DNA of 64,000 bases from Terriglobus roseus (GCF_900102185.1 NZ_LT629690.1:1178001-1242000), one strand, 5' to 3'. Numbered from the stretch's first letter, positions 46,212-55,283 are shown. The notes: generated by a model from the letters alone, not told the origin. Numbers and translations are program-made.

Positions 46212-47630
46212 ATGATTCGTTGGTGGCTCAAGCAGCGCCCACAGACAGTGCTTTTCGCTGCGGTATTGTGTGTGACTGCCATCGCCTTGTGTGATTGGCG
46301 TATTACCTTCAACGCGACCTTGGGGTTTCTCTATATCTTCCCGCTAGCGATGCTTGGAACGATCCTCCGTGTTTGGCAGATCATCGGCATGGCGATATTT
46401 TGTATGACACTTTCCAGCGTGCTGGATCCATTTTCGATGGACGCACTGGTCCCGCGAAGCATCCTTATCTTTCTGACTCTGGCAACGGTCGGACTGCTCT
46501 CGCGGCAAATTGCAACCGGCTATCGCTCCGAGATGGAAAGCCTGACGCGTCTCCAGGATGAGGTTGAAGCTCGAAAGGTTGAGATCGCATCGCGCTTGGC
46601 GGCGGAGGAGCAACTCGACTTTCTGGTGCAGAGCAGCCCCGCAGCTGTGTTCACCGTATCTGATAGTGGCGAGATTCTGATCGCGAACCCGGCGACACAT
46701 GCCTTGTTGGATGTTCCGGCGGGCAGTCTGTGTGGGAGCAGGATCGGCGACTACATTCCGGAGCTTGCAGCCGTACCGTCGGTGGATGAGACAACGACTG
46801 TCTATCGTACGGAAATGCAGACTCATGGACGTCGTCGCAACGGTGAGGTTTTCGTTGCCAACGTATTTTTCTCAACCTATCGGACTCCGGCAGGACCGCG
46901 CTTAGCTGCTCTGGTTGTGGATGCATCAGAAGACCTCCGCGAGCGAGAGGAGGCTAGCCTGGAACAAATGCTGACCGGATCACACATCTTGGTAGCTGCC
47001 GTGTCTCACGAGATTCGGAATGTCTGTGGCGCAATCCGAGTAGTGCACGAGAATCTTTCTAGAAGTGGCATCCTCAACGGCAATCAGGATTTTGAATCTC
47101 TTGGAGCGCTCACGAAGACTCTGGCGAGGATTACATCGTTGGAGCTAAGGCGCTCTACTGGCGGCGCTGCACACAACACCTTCAATGCGCAAGATGTCTT
47201 GACGGACTTTCGGATCGTGCTCGAGAGGTCATGTGCGGAGTTGGATATCACGCTTGCTTGGGATGTTCCCAGCGACTTGCCACTTGTCCGGGCAGATCGA
47301 CAATTGCTGATGCAGATTCTGTTGAACCTGACAAAGAATAGCCAGTTTGCGCTCGAAGGTGTGGACGACAAATGGATCAGCGTCTCAGCCCGGCACCATG
47401 GGAATTTCATCGTGATTGCGGTAGATGACAATGGCCCCGGCATCCCTGTTGGGCGGTCGCTTTTTGAGCCCTTGCAGAAAGGGGCACACACGACTGGTCT
47501 CGGCCTGTATCTATCCAGGGCGTTTGCACGATCGTTTCACGGAGAACTGCGACACGTCCCAACTAGCAAAGGATGTTCCTTCGTTTTGGAACTCCCTCTT
47601 GTCGGGCGATCGGAGAACTCGGGGAGCTAG
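46212..47630 (+). CDS. Membrane sensor histidine kinase with PAS domain
   Basis: The 472-residue kinase has about four N-terminal membrane helices (residues 12-100), a coiled linker, a PAS domain (about 128-240, FLVQSSPAAVFTVSDSGEIL) and a kinase core with H266 in SHEIRNVCGAI, then DDNGPGIP and TGLGLYLSRAF. The H-box lacks the usual L-P after R (EIRN-V), a pattern seen in soluble-type kinases. The NarL-type regulator gene lies convergently 3 bases away, so the two probably work together although they are not in one operon. Confidence 0.87.
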   Translation: MIRWWLKQRPQTVLFAAVLCVTAIALCDWRITFNATLGFLYIFPLAMLGTILRVWQIIGMAIFCMTLSSVLDPFSMDALVPRSILIFLTLATVGLLSRQIATGYRSEMESLTRLQDEVEARKVEIASRLAAEEQLDFLVQSSPAAVFTVSDSGEILIANPATHALLDVPAGSLCGSRIGDYIPELAAVPSVDETTTVYRTEMQTHGRRRNGEVFVANVFFSTYRTPAGPRLAALVVDASEDLREREEASLEQMLTGSHILVAAVSHEIRNVCGAIRVVHENLSRSGILNGNQDFESLGALTKTLARITSLELRRSTGGAAHNTFNAQDVLTDFRIVLERSCAELDITLAWDVPSDLPLVRADRQLLMQILLNLTKNSQFALEGVDDKWISVSARHHGNFIVIAVDDNGPGIPVGRSLFEPLQKGAHTTGLGLYLSRAFARSFHGELRHVPTSKGCSFVLELPLVGRSENSGS

Positions 47631-47632
47631 AA

Positions 47633-48289
47633 TTAAGCCCTGAGAGCTTGGGCATCAAGTGATCTTTCCAGCGCAATGCGGACCAGTTGACTTCGCGTTC
47701 TAACGCCGGTCTTATGGAACAGTTGTTGCAATGTCGCTTTGACGGAGCTTTCCGACACGCCGATGCGAATTGCAATCTGTTTGTTGATCAAGCCTTCGAA
47801 TACACCACGCAGGACTTCCTGCTCGCGAGTCGTCAGTCGATCACTCAAGCCAACATGACTGGGGTGAGCTGAAGCTTGAATCTCTATCGGATCCAACCAA
47901 GGCTTCCCCAATGCCACGGTTCGGATCGCTTCCAGAAGTGTGGCAGGAGACCCTTGCTTATGGAAAATTCCACCAATACCCGCATCACGAAGAAGACGAG
48001 CCTCCAAAGGACTCACACCTGCAGTGACCAGCAGAACGTTGCAACTGTAGCCATTGGTGCGTATGGCTTGAAGGAGTGAGCCTCCCGTGTCATTCCCCAG
48101 GTCGAAGTCAAGAAGAACGAGATCAACGCGACGATCCGCGAGGACTGGCAGAGCCTCTGCCACCGTACTGCACTGCGCCACCAACTCAAATTCTGATTCC
48201 GTCGCTAGCAGCCGAACCAGACCTTCCCGGAACAGGAGATGGTCGTCCAAAAGCAATAGTCGGGTTTGATCTCTGCTGGCAGCACTCAT
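47633..48289 (-). CDS. NarL/LuxR-family response regulator
   Basis: The protein of about 218 residues has a receiver (LLDDH, phosphoacceptor in LVLLDFDLG, K in HKQGSP) and a LuxR helix-turn-helix (LTTREQEVLRGVFEGLINKQIAIRI, VKATLQQLFHKTGV). The ATG at 48289 begins the conserved part; an ATG at 48337 would add 16 residues. It is convergent with the PAS kinase, with stop codons 3 bases apart. Confidence 0.88.
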   Translation of the reverse strand: MSAASRDQTRLLLLDDHLLFREGLVRLLATESEFELVAQCSTVAEALPVLADRRVDLVLLDFDLGNDTGGSLLQAIRTNGYSCNVLLVTAGVSPLEARLLRDAGIGGIFHKQGSPATLLEAIRTVALGKPWLDPIEIQASAHPSHVGLSDRLTTREQEVLRGVFEGLINKQIAIRIGVSESSVKATLQQLFHKTGVRTRSQLVRIALERSLDAQALRA

Positions 48290-48553
48290 GTTGGTCGAGT
48301 CGGTTTCTCGTATGCAGAGAATAAACCCCTCAGGCATTGGTCGATCTCGGCTGCGGGGAATTCTCTTATGGGTGCTTGACCGTAGGCAAAACTCAAGTTA
48401 TGGTTTTGCCATGCACGCTATCTCCAGACTGTGTTGTTGTTGCCGCTAACGCAGGCACCACACAGTCGTTTGTGCTGTCCGTACAGAACGGGCGCGTCTT
48501 ACGACCGAAGTTTCTGATCACACTTACAAGTTGACCTAGACGGAGCCTTCGCC

Positions 48554-49867
48554 ATGAAGCTTTCTGGCCGTGTCCTTGCATCCTCTTTGGGTGCATTATC
48601 TGTCCTTTCCTTCGCATCCATTAGCGGCGCGCAAACAGCATCGCCCAAAAGCGTTGCAGGCACCTGGCAGGGAGCTGCCAAGGTCCGCGATACGGAGATT
48701 CCGATCACGATTCGGATTTCTGACCGTGCGGGAAAGCTAGAGGCTGCGTTCTTGAACGGCCCCGTGAGCAATCCGGATGTATCGCCGGCTTCCTCAGCAA
48801 AACTTGATGGGAATCATCTGGTTGCATCGTTCGACTACTTCGCTCGTACGCTCGATGCCACCGTTGACGGTAATTTGCTGACGGGAACCTATGGTGCAAC
48901 GCGTCCGGGTAAACGTGCTTCAGCTCCGACGACGTTCACAGCGAAGCGTGTCGCGAAGTTGTCGGATCCTGTTGCCGCGCCGAACGCTCCCAACGTCTCA
49001 GGTTCCTGGGAGATCGCAACTAAGAGCAACAAGGGGGAGGCGGCTTGGGAGCTTCGCGTAGATCCTCCTAGTGCCAAAACTGCCGTTATTAAGGCTGCAA
49101 TTCAGCGCATTGATGGTGATACGGGCGGTTTGTGGGGAACGTGGGATGGGGCCCACTATACATTGACTCATTTCACGGCCGCTGGCGGTGCAGGCTACAT
49201 CGTGACACCTCAGAGCGACGGGACGCTTGCGGTGCGAAGCCTTCTTGGGCCCGTTCATGATTCTGCCTCGGATCTGATCGCGCGCAAGCCAGAAGAGGCG
49301 CGCAAGCTGAATCTTGGCTCTCCAACCGACACGACGCAACAGACGACTGTGAAGGACCCGAATACACCACTTGCATTTAGTTTTCCGGATCTGAACGGCA
49401 AAGTGATTTCAAACACAGATGCCCAGTTCAAAGGCAAGGTCGTGATCGTTGCTATTGGTGGATCGTGGTGCCCGAACTGCCATGATGAAGCGCCCCTGCT
49501 TGTTAGTTTGTACAAGCGGTTCCATGCCAAAGGGCTAGAGATCGTAAATCTTGATTTTGAACAGGGCGATCCAGAAACGGATACGTCTCGGTTGAAGGCA
49601 TTCATTCAGCACTATGGCATTACCTATCCCGTACTGGTGGCTGGCACTACGGATCAGCTGAGCGAAAAGATTCCTCAGGGGCAGAACCTCAACTGCTGGC
49701 CGACGTCATTTTTCATCGGTCGTGACGGACTTGTGAAAGAAACGCATGCAGGGTTTGCTGGTCCAGGGAATACAGCTGGCCATCTCGCTCTGGAGCATGA
49801 AGTGACCAAGCTCGTTGAGAAGCTGCTTTCACAGCCCGTAGCAACGCAAAAGGCTGCGTTGAATTAG
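48554..49867 (+). CDS. TlpA/ResA-like secreted thioredoxin-fold protein
   Basis: The 437-residue protein has a signal peptide (SSLGALSVLSFASISGAQ), two beta-rich N-terminal repeats starting SVAGTWQGAAKVR and NVSGSWEIATK, and a C-terminal thioredoxin fold (about 280-425) with active site C306-P-N-C309 in GGSWCPNCHDEAPLL and cis-Pro region CWPTSFFIG. TlpA-like proteins reduce periplasmic disulfides, for example in cytochrome c maturation. The two copies of a lipocalin-like domain at the N-terminus are an unusual addition. A hairpin terminator follows. Confidence 0.88.
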   Translation: MKLSGRVLASSLGALSVLSFASISGAQTASPKSVAGTWQGAAKVRDTEIPITIRISDRAGKLEAAFLNGPVSNPDVSPASSAKLDGNHLVASFDYFARTLDATVDGNLLTGTYGATRPGKRASAPTTFTAKRVAKLSDPVAAPNAPNVSGSWEIATKSNKGEAAWELRVDPPSAKTAVIKAAIQRIDGDTGGLWGTWDGAHYTLTHFTAAGGAGYIVTPQSDGTLAVRSLLGPVHDSASDLIARKPEEARKLNLGSPTDTTQQTTVKDPNTPLAFSFPDLNGKVISNTDAQFKGKVVIVAIGGSWCPNCHDEAPLLVSLYKRFHAKGLEIVNLDFEQGDPETDTSRLKAFIQHYGITYPVLVAGTTDQLSEKIPQGQNLNCWPTSFFIGRDGLVKETHAGFAGPGNTAGHLALEHEVTKLVEKLLSQPVATQKAALN

Positions 49868-49868
49868 C

Positions 49869-49910
49869 AAAGTTGGAGGCGATCTGATATGCCTGATCGC
49901 CTTCAACTTT
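49869..49910 (+). terminator. Terminator of the TlpA-like gene
   Basis: A 16-bp stem with one G-U pair, 49869-49884 with 49895-49910, and a 10-base loop, 2 bases after the stop codon. The stem ends in TTT and continues with GGTTTA. Confidence 0.7.
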
Positions 49911-49953
49911 GGTTTACCGAGTCGTCCAATCATTTCGAAGGATGCAGTGAACG

Positions 49954-50841
49954 ATGCGAACGTACCTACTGACTGGAATCCTGTTATCTGCAAGTACTCT
50001 ACATGGACAGACAACTTCTTCGATTGCGGCCGATCCACCTGCGGACTCTCAGCATCCATCATCGCTGGTGGAGATTGCTGTGCCTTCCCACGGAGCACAA
50101 TTGCTCGGTGCGCTTTATCTTGCGTCCGGGAGTGAACCGCATCCCACAGCCATCATTTACCACGGGTTCCCTGGCTATGAACAGAATCTGGATCTCGCCC
50201 AGACACTGCGTCGCGCTGGCTATAACGTACTTGCCGTTCACTACCGGGGAAGTTGGGGCATCTCTGGAAACTTCTCTTATCAGCATGTGATTGAAGATGC
50301 CGATGCGCAGGTTCAATGGGCGACGTCTCCCGAAGTAGTCGCAAAGTACCGTATTGATCCCAAGCGCGTTGTTGTGATCGGGCACTCCCTTGGCGGCTAT
50401 GCGTCGCTTTCTGCGGCCGCGCATAATCCATCGGTGGTTGCTGCTGTTTCCATTTCCGGTGCTTCCTTGGGGACGCGGTTTGTGGGATTAAAAGACGAAG
50501 ACAAAGAACAGGCAGTTGCAAAGGCTTCAGCACGCATTGACCCAACTGACCTGCTCCCGCTCGCAGGCACTTCGGCAACCGCACTGAGTGGCGAGGTTTT
50601 CGATCACCGAACGGAATGGAACTTTCTGAAACTTACGCCATCGCTGGGCAAGCGTCCGATCTTGCTGATTACGGCAGCCGATGGAACTGGCCCGAACAGC
50701 GCAACTTTGCTCCAGGCTCTCAAGGCGCAAGGAAACACTGCCTCCACACAGGTTGAAGTAAAGACAGATCATCCATTTAGTGATCATCGCATCGCACTGC
50801 AGCAAGCGATCCTGGATTTCCTAAAACAGTCTGTCCGCTGA
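49954..50841 (+). CDS. Secreted alpha/beta hydrolase
   Basis: The 295-residue protein has a signal peptide (YLLTGILLSASTLHGQ) and an alpha/beta-hydrolase fold with the oxyanion region YHGFPGYE, nucleophile elbow GHSLGG and a C-terminal TDHPFSDHR containing the likely catalytic His. Dienelactone-hydrolase or dipeptidyl-peptidase-like esterases look similar. The substrate is unknown. It lies 50 bases before the peptide deformylase gene. Confidence 0.85.
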   Translation: MRTYLLTGILLSASTLHGQTTSSIAADPPADSQHPSSLVEIAVPSHGAQLLGALYLASGSEPHPTAIIYHGFPGYEQNLDLAQTLRRAGYNVLAVHYRGSWGISGNFSYQHVIEDADAQVQWATSPEVVAKYRIDPKRVVVIGHSLGGYASLSAAAHNPSVVAAVSISGASLGTRFVGLKDEDKEQAVAKASARIDPTDLLPLAGTSATALSGEVFDHRTEWNFLKLTPSLGKRPILLITAADGTGPNSATLLQALKAQGNTASTQVEVKTDHPFSDHRIALQQAILDFLKQSVR

Positions 50842-50891
50842 CGTGACTCGACCCTGAATGTTTGAACTCATAATGAGGAGGGCGGGTATCG

Positions 50892-51509
50892 ATGAAACTC
50901 AAGATCGCGCAGGCCGGAGAGCCCGTTCTTCGCGGTCCCGCACGTCCGTTGTCGGCTGAAGAGATTGGCAGCGAGAGAATTCGTGAGCTGATCGATCTAA
51001 TGCTCGAAACGTTGCGAGACGCACCGGGCGTGGGGCTCGCTGCGCCTCAGATTGGGGAACCGCTACAACTTGCAATTGTCGAAGATCGCGCGGAATACCA
51101 GTCGAGTCTAACGGAGGCGGAACTCAACGAACGGGGCCGTCGTCCTGTGCCCTTCCATGTTTTGATCAATCCCAAAATTGAATTGTTATCACCGCCGGAG
51201 GTGAGCTTTTACGAGGGGTGCCTGAGCGTATCTGGCTTTGTCGCTCTGGTGCCGCGAGCTCACCGGGTGAGGGTGAATGCCCTCAATGAGCTTGGCAATC
51301 CAATCGAGATTGTGGCTGAGGGATGGTATGCACGCATCCTGCAGCATGAGATCGACCACTTGCAGGGGACACTGTACATCGACCGCATGTGGAGTCGAAG
51401 TTTCTGTTCTATCGATCAATACACGCGTCACTGGAAGACGAAGCTCACGAGTGACGCACGAAAAGAGTTCCGCCCTGCAGCCGCTGCAAACGGTCTTACT
51501 ACTGCATAA
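50892..51509 (+). CDS. def: Peptide deformylase
   Basis: The 205-residue protein has the three deformylase motifs: GVGLAAPQIG (residues 46-55), EGCLSVSG (C110, metal ligand; the usual Pro is Ser) and QHEIDHLQG (H152, E153, H156). It removes the formyl group from nascent proteins using Fe2+ or Zn2+. The C-terminal tail is about 30 residues longer than the minimal enzyme. GAGGAGG precedes the ATG. It is not next to fmt, so this may be a second, accessory deformylase. Confidence 0.92.
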   Translation: MKLKIAQAGEPVLRGPARPLSAEEIGSERIRELIDLMLETLRDAPGVGLAAPQIGEPLQLAIVEDRAEYQSSLTEAELNERGRRPVPFHVLINPKIELLSPPEVSFYEGCLSVSGFVALVPRAHRVRVNALNELGNPIEIVAEGWYARILQHEIDHLQGTLYIDRMWSRSFCSIDQYTRHWKTKLTSDARKEFRPAAAANGLTTA

Positions 51510-51600
51510 CGTTTCGCTGAGTTCTCTAATGTTGCCGAAGGCATAGTTGAACGACAAGGCAACTGCGTGATGACGTAGAGAAGCTACTGAGAAGGGAGGC

Positions 51601-52098
51601 TTAAGCAGTTCCAGTCTTGCGCGTTCGTTTTTCTCCGGGCAGAGTTGGCAGGACGCTGTTCCAAGGCACGGGCGATGCAAGAATCATCGACGTGTTCGTC
51701 GCGACGTACGGCATCATCGCGTCGATGACTTCTTCCATATGTCCCACATCACGGAGAGCCACTTGCACCATGAACGACTCAGCACCAGTAACACGGTGAC
51801 ACTCCAGCACCTCAGGCAATGTCTTAATCAGTGCGGAGAATTTTGTTAGCCGATCTCCGGCGATCGTGACTTTTACAAAAGCACGGACTGGGAGGCCTAC
51901 CTTTGCTGGATCGACGATCGCGCGATAACCGAGAATGATTTGATTCTCCTCAAGTCGCTTGACGCGTTCAATGACAGCAGGTGTCGAGAGGCCAACGCGG
52001 CGTCCCAACTCAGCGAAAGGGATGCGTGCGTTGGTTTGAAGCTCTGCGAGGATGTCTCGATTAATTGTGTCAACGGGCGATTCTGGCGAGGCGATCAT
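51601..52098 (-). CDS. Lrp/AsnC-family transcriptional regulator
   Basis: The 165-residue protein has the AsnC helix-turn-helix (INRDILAELQTNARIPFAELGRRVGL, TPAVIERVKRLEE) and the C-terminal RAM ligand domain (GYRAIVDPAKVGLPVRAFVKV, VTGAESFMVQV). These regulators usually sense amino acids and act at nearby divergent promoters. Its gene is divergent from the encapsulin operon with 227 bases between, so sulfur amino acids such as cysteine are plausible effectors. That link is inference from position. Confidence 0.9.
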   Translation of the reverse strand: MIASPESPVDTINRDILAELQTNARIPFAELGRRVGLSTPAVIERVKRLEENQIILGYRAIVDPAKVGLPVRAFVKVTIAGDRLTKFSALIKTLPEVLECHRVTGAESFMVQVALRDVGHMEEVIDAMMPYVATNTSMILASPVPWNSVLPTLPGEKRTRKTGTA

Positions 52099-52224
52099 TT
52101 GGGCTCCATCGTGCAGGTGATCATTACAAACGCCTGCTTCATAGTATTAGGTTAAGCCTGCATAAGGCCGTTCTTTATATCTAATTTTCCACGAAATACC
52201 ATATATGCGTCATTCTTTGTGCAC

Positions 52225-52253
52225 TTGACCCTAGCTATCATCGGAAGTGATTT
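52225..52253 (+). promoter_or_regulatory. Possible promoter of the encapsulin operon
   Basis: TTGACC (52225-52230) matches a -35 box well and is followed after 17 bases by TGATTT (52248-52253), a weak -10. The poor -10 would suit an activator such as the adjacent Lrp/AsnC protein. Confidence 0.3.
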
Positions 52254-52257
52254 GGAG

Positions 52258-52284
52258 CTGTCTTGCAGGAAAGAATGCAGACAG
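52258..52284 (+). other. Leader hairpin before the encapsulin gene
   Basis: CTGTCTTGCA (52258-52267) and TGCAGACAG (52276-52284) pair with one bulged base around an 8-base loop. It ends 41 bases before the GTG start. It may protect or regulate the mRNA; no T-run follows. Confidence 0.35.
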
Positions 52285-52325
52285 ATCGACAGAAATCTTA
52301 AAAACGCATCAAGGAGAACACTCCC

Positions 52326-53240
52326 GTGGCCACAAACGATACACGTCGTGCAGTCGGAGACGCAGCAGCACGCCAGCTAGCGAATACAACGAAGACAGCC
52401 CCTCAACTCGGCGCCATTACACCGCGTTGGCTCGTGCAACTGCTCTCCTGGATTCCAGTGGAGTCGGGTACGTTCCGTGTCAACAAGGTCAAGAATGACT
52501 CCGAAATTGAAGTTGCCTGTGGCTCGCGTGATGAGCGTGAACTGCCGGAGACTTTTGTTGATTATGAGGAGAAGCCTCGCGAGTACACACTGAGCGCCAT
52601 CTCGACCGTTGTCGATGTCCACACACGCGTCTCCGACCTGTACAGTCATCCGCATGATCAGATTCGTGAGCAGTTGCGGTTAACCGTAGAGAAGGTGAAA
52701 GAGCGCCAGGAATTCGAGCTGATCAATAATGCAGACTATGGCCTGCTGAGTAATGTCGATCCGGCGTTCAAGGTTCAGCCCCGCGCTGGCTCACCGACTC
52801 CGGATGACATGGATGAGTTGATCTCGAGGGTGTGGAAAGAGCCCGCATTCTTCCTTGCACATCCCGCGGCTATTGCGGCGTTTGGTCGCGAATGCACACG
52901 TCGCGGCGTTCCTCCGCCGACGACAACCATGTTCGGATCGCCGTTCCTCACATGGCGCGGTTTGCCCATTGTTCCTTCCGATAAGTTGACGGTAACCGAA
53001 GGCAAGACGAACATCCTATTGCTGCGTACAGGTGAGAAGAAGCAGGGCGTTGTCGGCTTGTTTCAACCCGGGCTGCCCGGTGAGCAGACTCCTGGCCTCT
53101 CGGTTCGTTTCATGGGGATTGATCGCAACTCCATGGCGTCCTATCTCATTTCGCTTTATTGCTCAGCGGCCGTCCTCACTGAGGACGCACTTGGTGTGAT
53201 TGAGAACGTTGAAGTAGGCAACTACTATGACTACCAGTGA
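52326..53240 (+). CDS. Family 2A encapsulin nanocompartment shell protein (SrpI-like)
   Basis: The 304-residue protein matches the HK97-fold family 2A encapsulins in length and layout: N-terminal arm with RAVGDAAARQLANTTKTAPQ, ITPRWLVQLLSWIPVESGTF, the E-loop region, P-domain helix (VEKVKERQEFELINN) and the end VEVGNYYDYQ. Family 2A shells assemble into icosahedral compartments and enclose a cysteine desulfurase. GTG at 52326 has AAGGAG 9 bases upstream. Its last 14 bases overlap the cargo gene, so shell and cargo are translationally coupled. No cyclic-nucleotide-binding domain, typical of family 2B, is present. Confidence 0.92.
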   Translation: MATNDTRRAVGDAAARQLANTTKTAPQLGAITPRWLVQLLSWIPVESGTFRVNKVKNDSEIEVACGSRDERELPETFVDYEEKPREYTLSAISTVVDVHTRVSDLYSHPHDQIREQLRLTVEKVKERQEFELINNADYGLLSNVDPAFKVQPRAGSPTPDDMDELISRVWKEPAFFLAHPAAIAAFGRECTRRGVPPPTTTMFGSPFLTWRGLPIVPSDKLTVTEGKTNILLLRTGEKKQGVVGLFQPGLPGEQTPGLSVRFMGIDRNSMASYLISLYCSAAVLTEDALGVIENVEVGNYYDYQ

Positions 53241-55104
53241 TCAGGACAAAGCTCGTGGCTTCGCGCCAATAGTAGTTGAAGGCGCAGGTGGGGACCCGCG
53301 AGGTGCAATGTCGTCCGCACCAGCGGGTGCTTTGGACCCAGCGATGCTTGCGCAGATGGCGAATGAGTTCTTTCGTTCGATGCCAGGGCCGCTGAGCCAG
53401 GTTGGTGGTGCGCAATCGGCAGTCATTGTGCCCAGCATGGTGCCACAGTTCGGAGGTACGCCTTCGTCCATGTTCACTGGTGCTCCGCTTGACAAGCTGC
53501 CGAACGAAGCGGATGTGCATCGACAGTCGAGTATCGATACGTCGGGCTTTCGGCCTGAGCTTTCGGCTGCTCCTGCATCCGTGAATGCGGCTCCGTTCAC
53601 GGATGCACGGTTCCCTCCGGCACCATCACTTGATGCTGTTTCTCCGTTTGGACAGCCTGCGTTTGAATCACCGTTTCCACTCTTCGATGCGGCAGTGCCT
53701 TCTATCCCTGGACTGAGCGCGATGCCAACGGAAGACGATGTAAAGGCTGTCCTGAATTCCGTGTCGTCGTTGTATTTTCTGCAGGACGCCGGAACTCTTT
53801 CCAAGCCCGCTTCGACAAAGTCTGCTTCAGCAAGCAGTGCAGAGATATCTCCTTCATTGCTTCCGGACCTCCACCTACCACGCGGGCAGTTTGATGTGAA
53901 TGCCGTGCGTAACGACTTTCCCATCCTTAAGGAACGCGTCAACGGCAAGCCTCTTATCTGGCTTGACAATGCAGCCACAACGCAGAAGCCCCAGAGCGTG
54001 ATCGATCGTCTCTCGCACTTCTATGAGCACGAGAATTCGAATATTCACCGAGCAGCACATGAACTTGCCGCTCGAGCCACTGACGCGTATGAGGATGCCC
54101 GCGAGAAGGTTGCACACTTCCTGAACGCCCCTTCTACCAAGGAAGTCGTCTTCGTTCGTGGCGCAACGGAAGCTATCAACCTCGTCGCGAAAAGCTGGGG
54201 ACGTCGACACATCGGTAAGGACGACGAGATAGTCATTAGTTGGATCGAGCATCATGCGAACATCGTTCCGTGGCAGATGCTTGCTGCGGAAACGGGCGCA
54301 CGCTTGCGTGTCGCTCCGGTCGACGATGATGGGCAGATCCTGTTAGATGAATACGAGAAGCTGCTCAACCCAAAGACGCGCCTTGTATCGATCACTCAGG
54401 TAGCAAACGCTCTTGGTACGATCACGCCGGCGCGGCAAATGGTGCAGATGGCGCATCGCTACGGAGCGCGTGTGCTTGTGGACGGAGCGCAGTCGGTATC
54501 GCACATGAGCACGGATGTGCAGGCGCTTGACTGCGACTTCTTTGTATTTTCCGGTCACAAAGTCTTCGGGCCTACGGGTATCGGTGTGCTTTACGGCAAG
54601 CCGGATGCCCTTGCGGAGACACCTCCCTGGCAAGGCGGCGGCAACATGATCGTTGACGTTACGTTTGAGAAGACGATCTATCATCCACCACCGGCGCGCT
54701 TTGAGGCTGGCACAGGAAATATTGCCGATGCCGTCGGACTTGGCGCCGCCATCGACTACGTTGAGCAGCTTGGCATGGAGAACATTGCTCGTCACGAGCA
54801 TGATCTTCTCATCTATGCAACCAAGCTGCTGCGGACGATTCCTGGCTTGCGGCTAATTGGCACAGCCAAGGAAAAGGCAAGCGTCCTTTCCTTTGTTCTC
54901 GAGGGTTACAAGACGGAGGAGGTCGGCGCTGCATTGAACCGCGAAGGGATTGCCGTACGTTCGGGCCATCATTGCGCGCAGCCCGCACTTCGTCGATTTG
55001 GTGTCGAGACAACAGTGCGACCTTCACTAGCGCTCTACAACAACTACGACGATGTCGATGCGATGGTTGCCGTTCTACGCAAGTTGAAAAACACGGAAGC
55101 GTAG
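53227..55104 (+). CDS. Encapsulin cargo: SufS-type cysteine desulfurase with disordered N-domain
   Basis: The 625-residue protein joins a Pro/Ala/Ser-rich, low-complexity N-terminal domain (about residues 1-220) to a complete SufS-type desulfurase. The enzyme part starts at QFDVNAVRNDFPIL, binds PLP through K445 (SGHKVFGPTG) and has catalytic C583 (RSGHHCAQPALRR). It takes sulfur from cysteine, giving alanine and enzyme persulfide. In family 2A systems the N-domain loads the enzyme into the shell; here PTEDDVKAVLNSVSSLYFLQ (about 167-186) is its one likely helix. The gene overlaps the shell gene by 14 bases and ends at a strong terminator. Confidence 0.93.
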   Translation: MTTSDQDKARGFAPIVVEGAGGDPRGAMSSAPAGALDPAMLAQMANEFFRSMPGPLSQVGGAQSAVIVPSMVPQFGGTPSSMFTGAPLDKLPNEADVHRQSSIDTSGFRPELSAAPASVNAAPFTDARFPPAPSLDAVSPFGQPAFESPFPLFDAAVPSIPGLSAMPTEDDVKAVLNSVSSLYFLQDAGTLSKPASTKSASASSAEISPSLLPDLHLPRGQFDVNAVRNDFPILKERVNGKPLIWLDNAATTQKPQSVIDRLSHFYEHENSNIHRAAHELAARATDAYEDAREKVAHFLNAPSTKEVVFVRGATEAINLVAKSWGRRHIGKDDEIVISWIEHHANIVPWQMLAAETGARLRVAPVDDDGQILLDEYEKLLNPKTRLVSITQVANALGTITPARQMVQMAHRYGARVLVDGAQSVSHMSTDVQALDCDFFVFSGHKVFGPTGIGVLYGKPDALAETPPWQGGGNMIVDVTFEKTIYHPPPARFEAGTGNIADAVGLGAAIDYVEQLGMENIARHEHDLLIYATKLLRTIPGLRLIGTAKEKASVLSFVLEGYKTEEVGAALNREGIAVRSGHHCAQPALRRFGVETTVRPSLALYNNYDDVDAMVAVLRKLKNTEA

Positions 55105-55139
55105 ACGGCCCCGATAGATGAGAGAGCGTCGACGATTTG

Positions 55140-55168
55140 CCGGGACAGAAGCGACACTTCTGTCCCGG
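55140..55168 (+). terminator. Terminator of the encapsulin operon
   Basis: CCGGGACAGAAG (55140-55151), loop CGACA, CTTCTGTCCCGG (55157-55168), then CTTTCTTC. A perfect 12-bp stem with a U-rich tail. Confidence 0.9.
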
Positions 55169-55283
55169 CTTTCTTCTAGCGGGAATCATTGTGACTGATT
55201 GGGTGTGCTTGTCCGGCGGTGGAGCAACGGCGCAAGATGGTCATGGCCGCCTGGAACTGTGTGAGCCGCAAAAGATATAGCTC

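Noticed and set aside
52326-53240. Family 1 encapsulin or phage capsid
   Set aside because: The overlap with a cysteine desulfurase carrying a long N-domain, the SrpI-like sequence and the absence of any phage genes point to family 2A.
53241-53978. 245-codon minus-strand frame opposite the desulfurase N-domain
   Set aside because: The plus-strand frame continues into a complete desulfurase and overlaps the shell gene in the expected manner; the antisense frame is a by-product of GC-biased low-complexity sequence.
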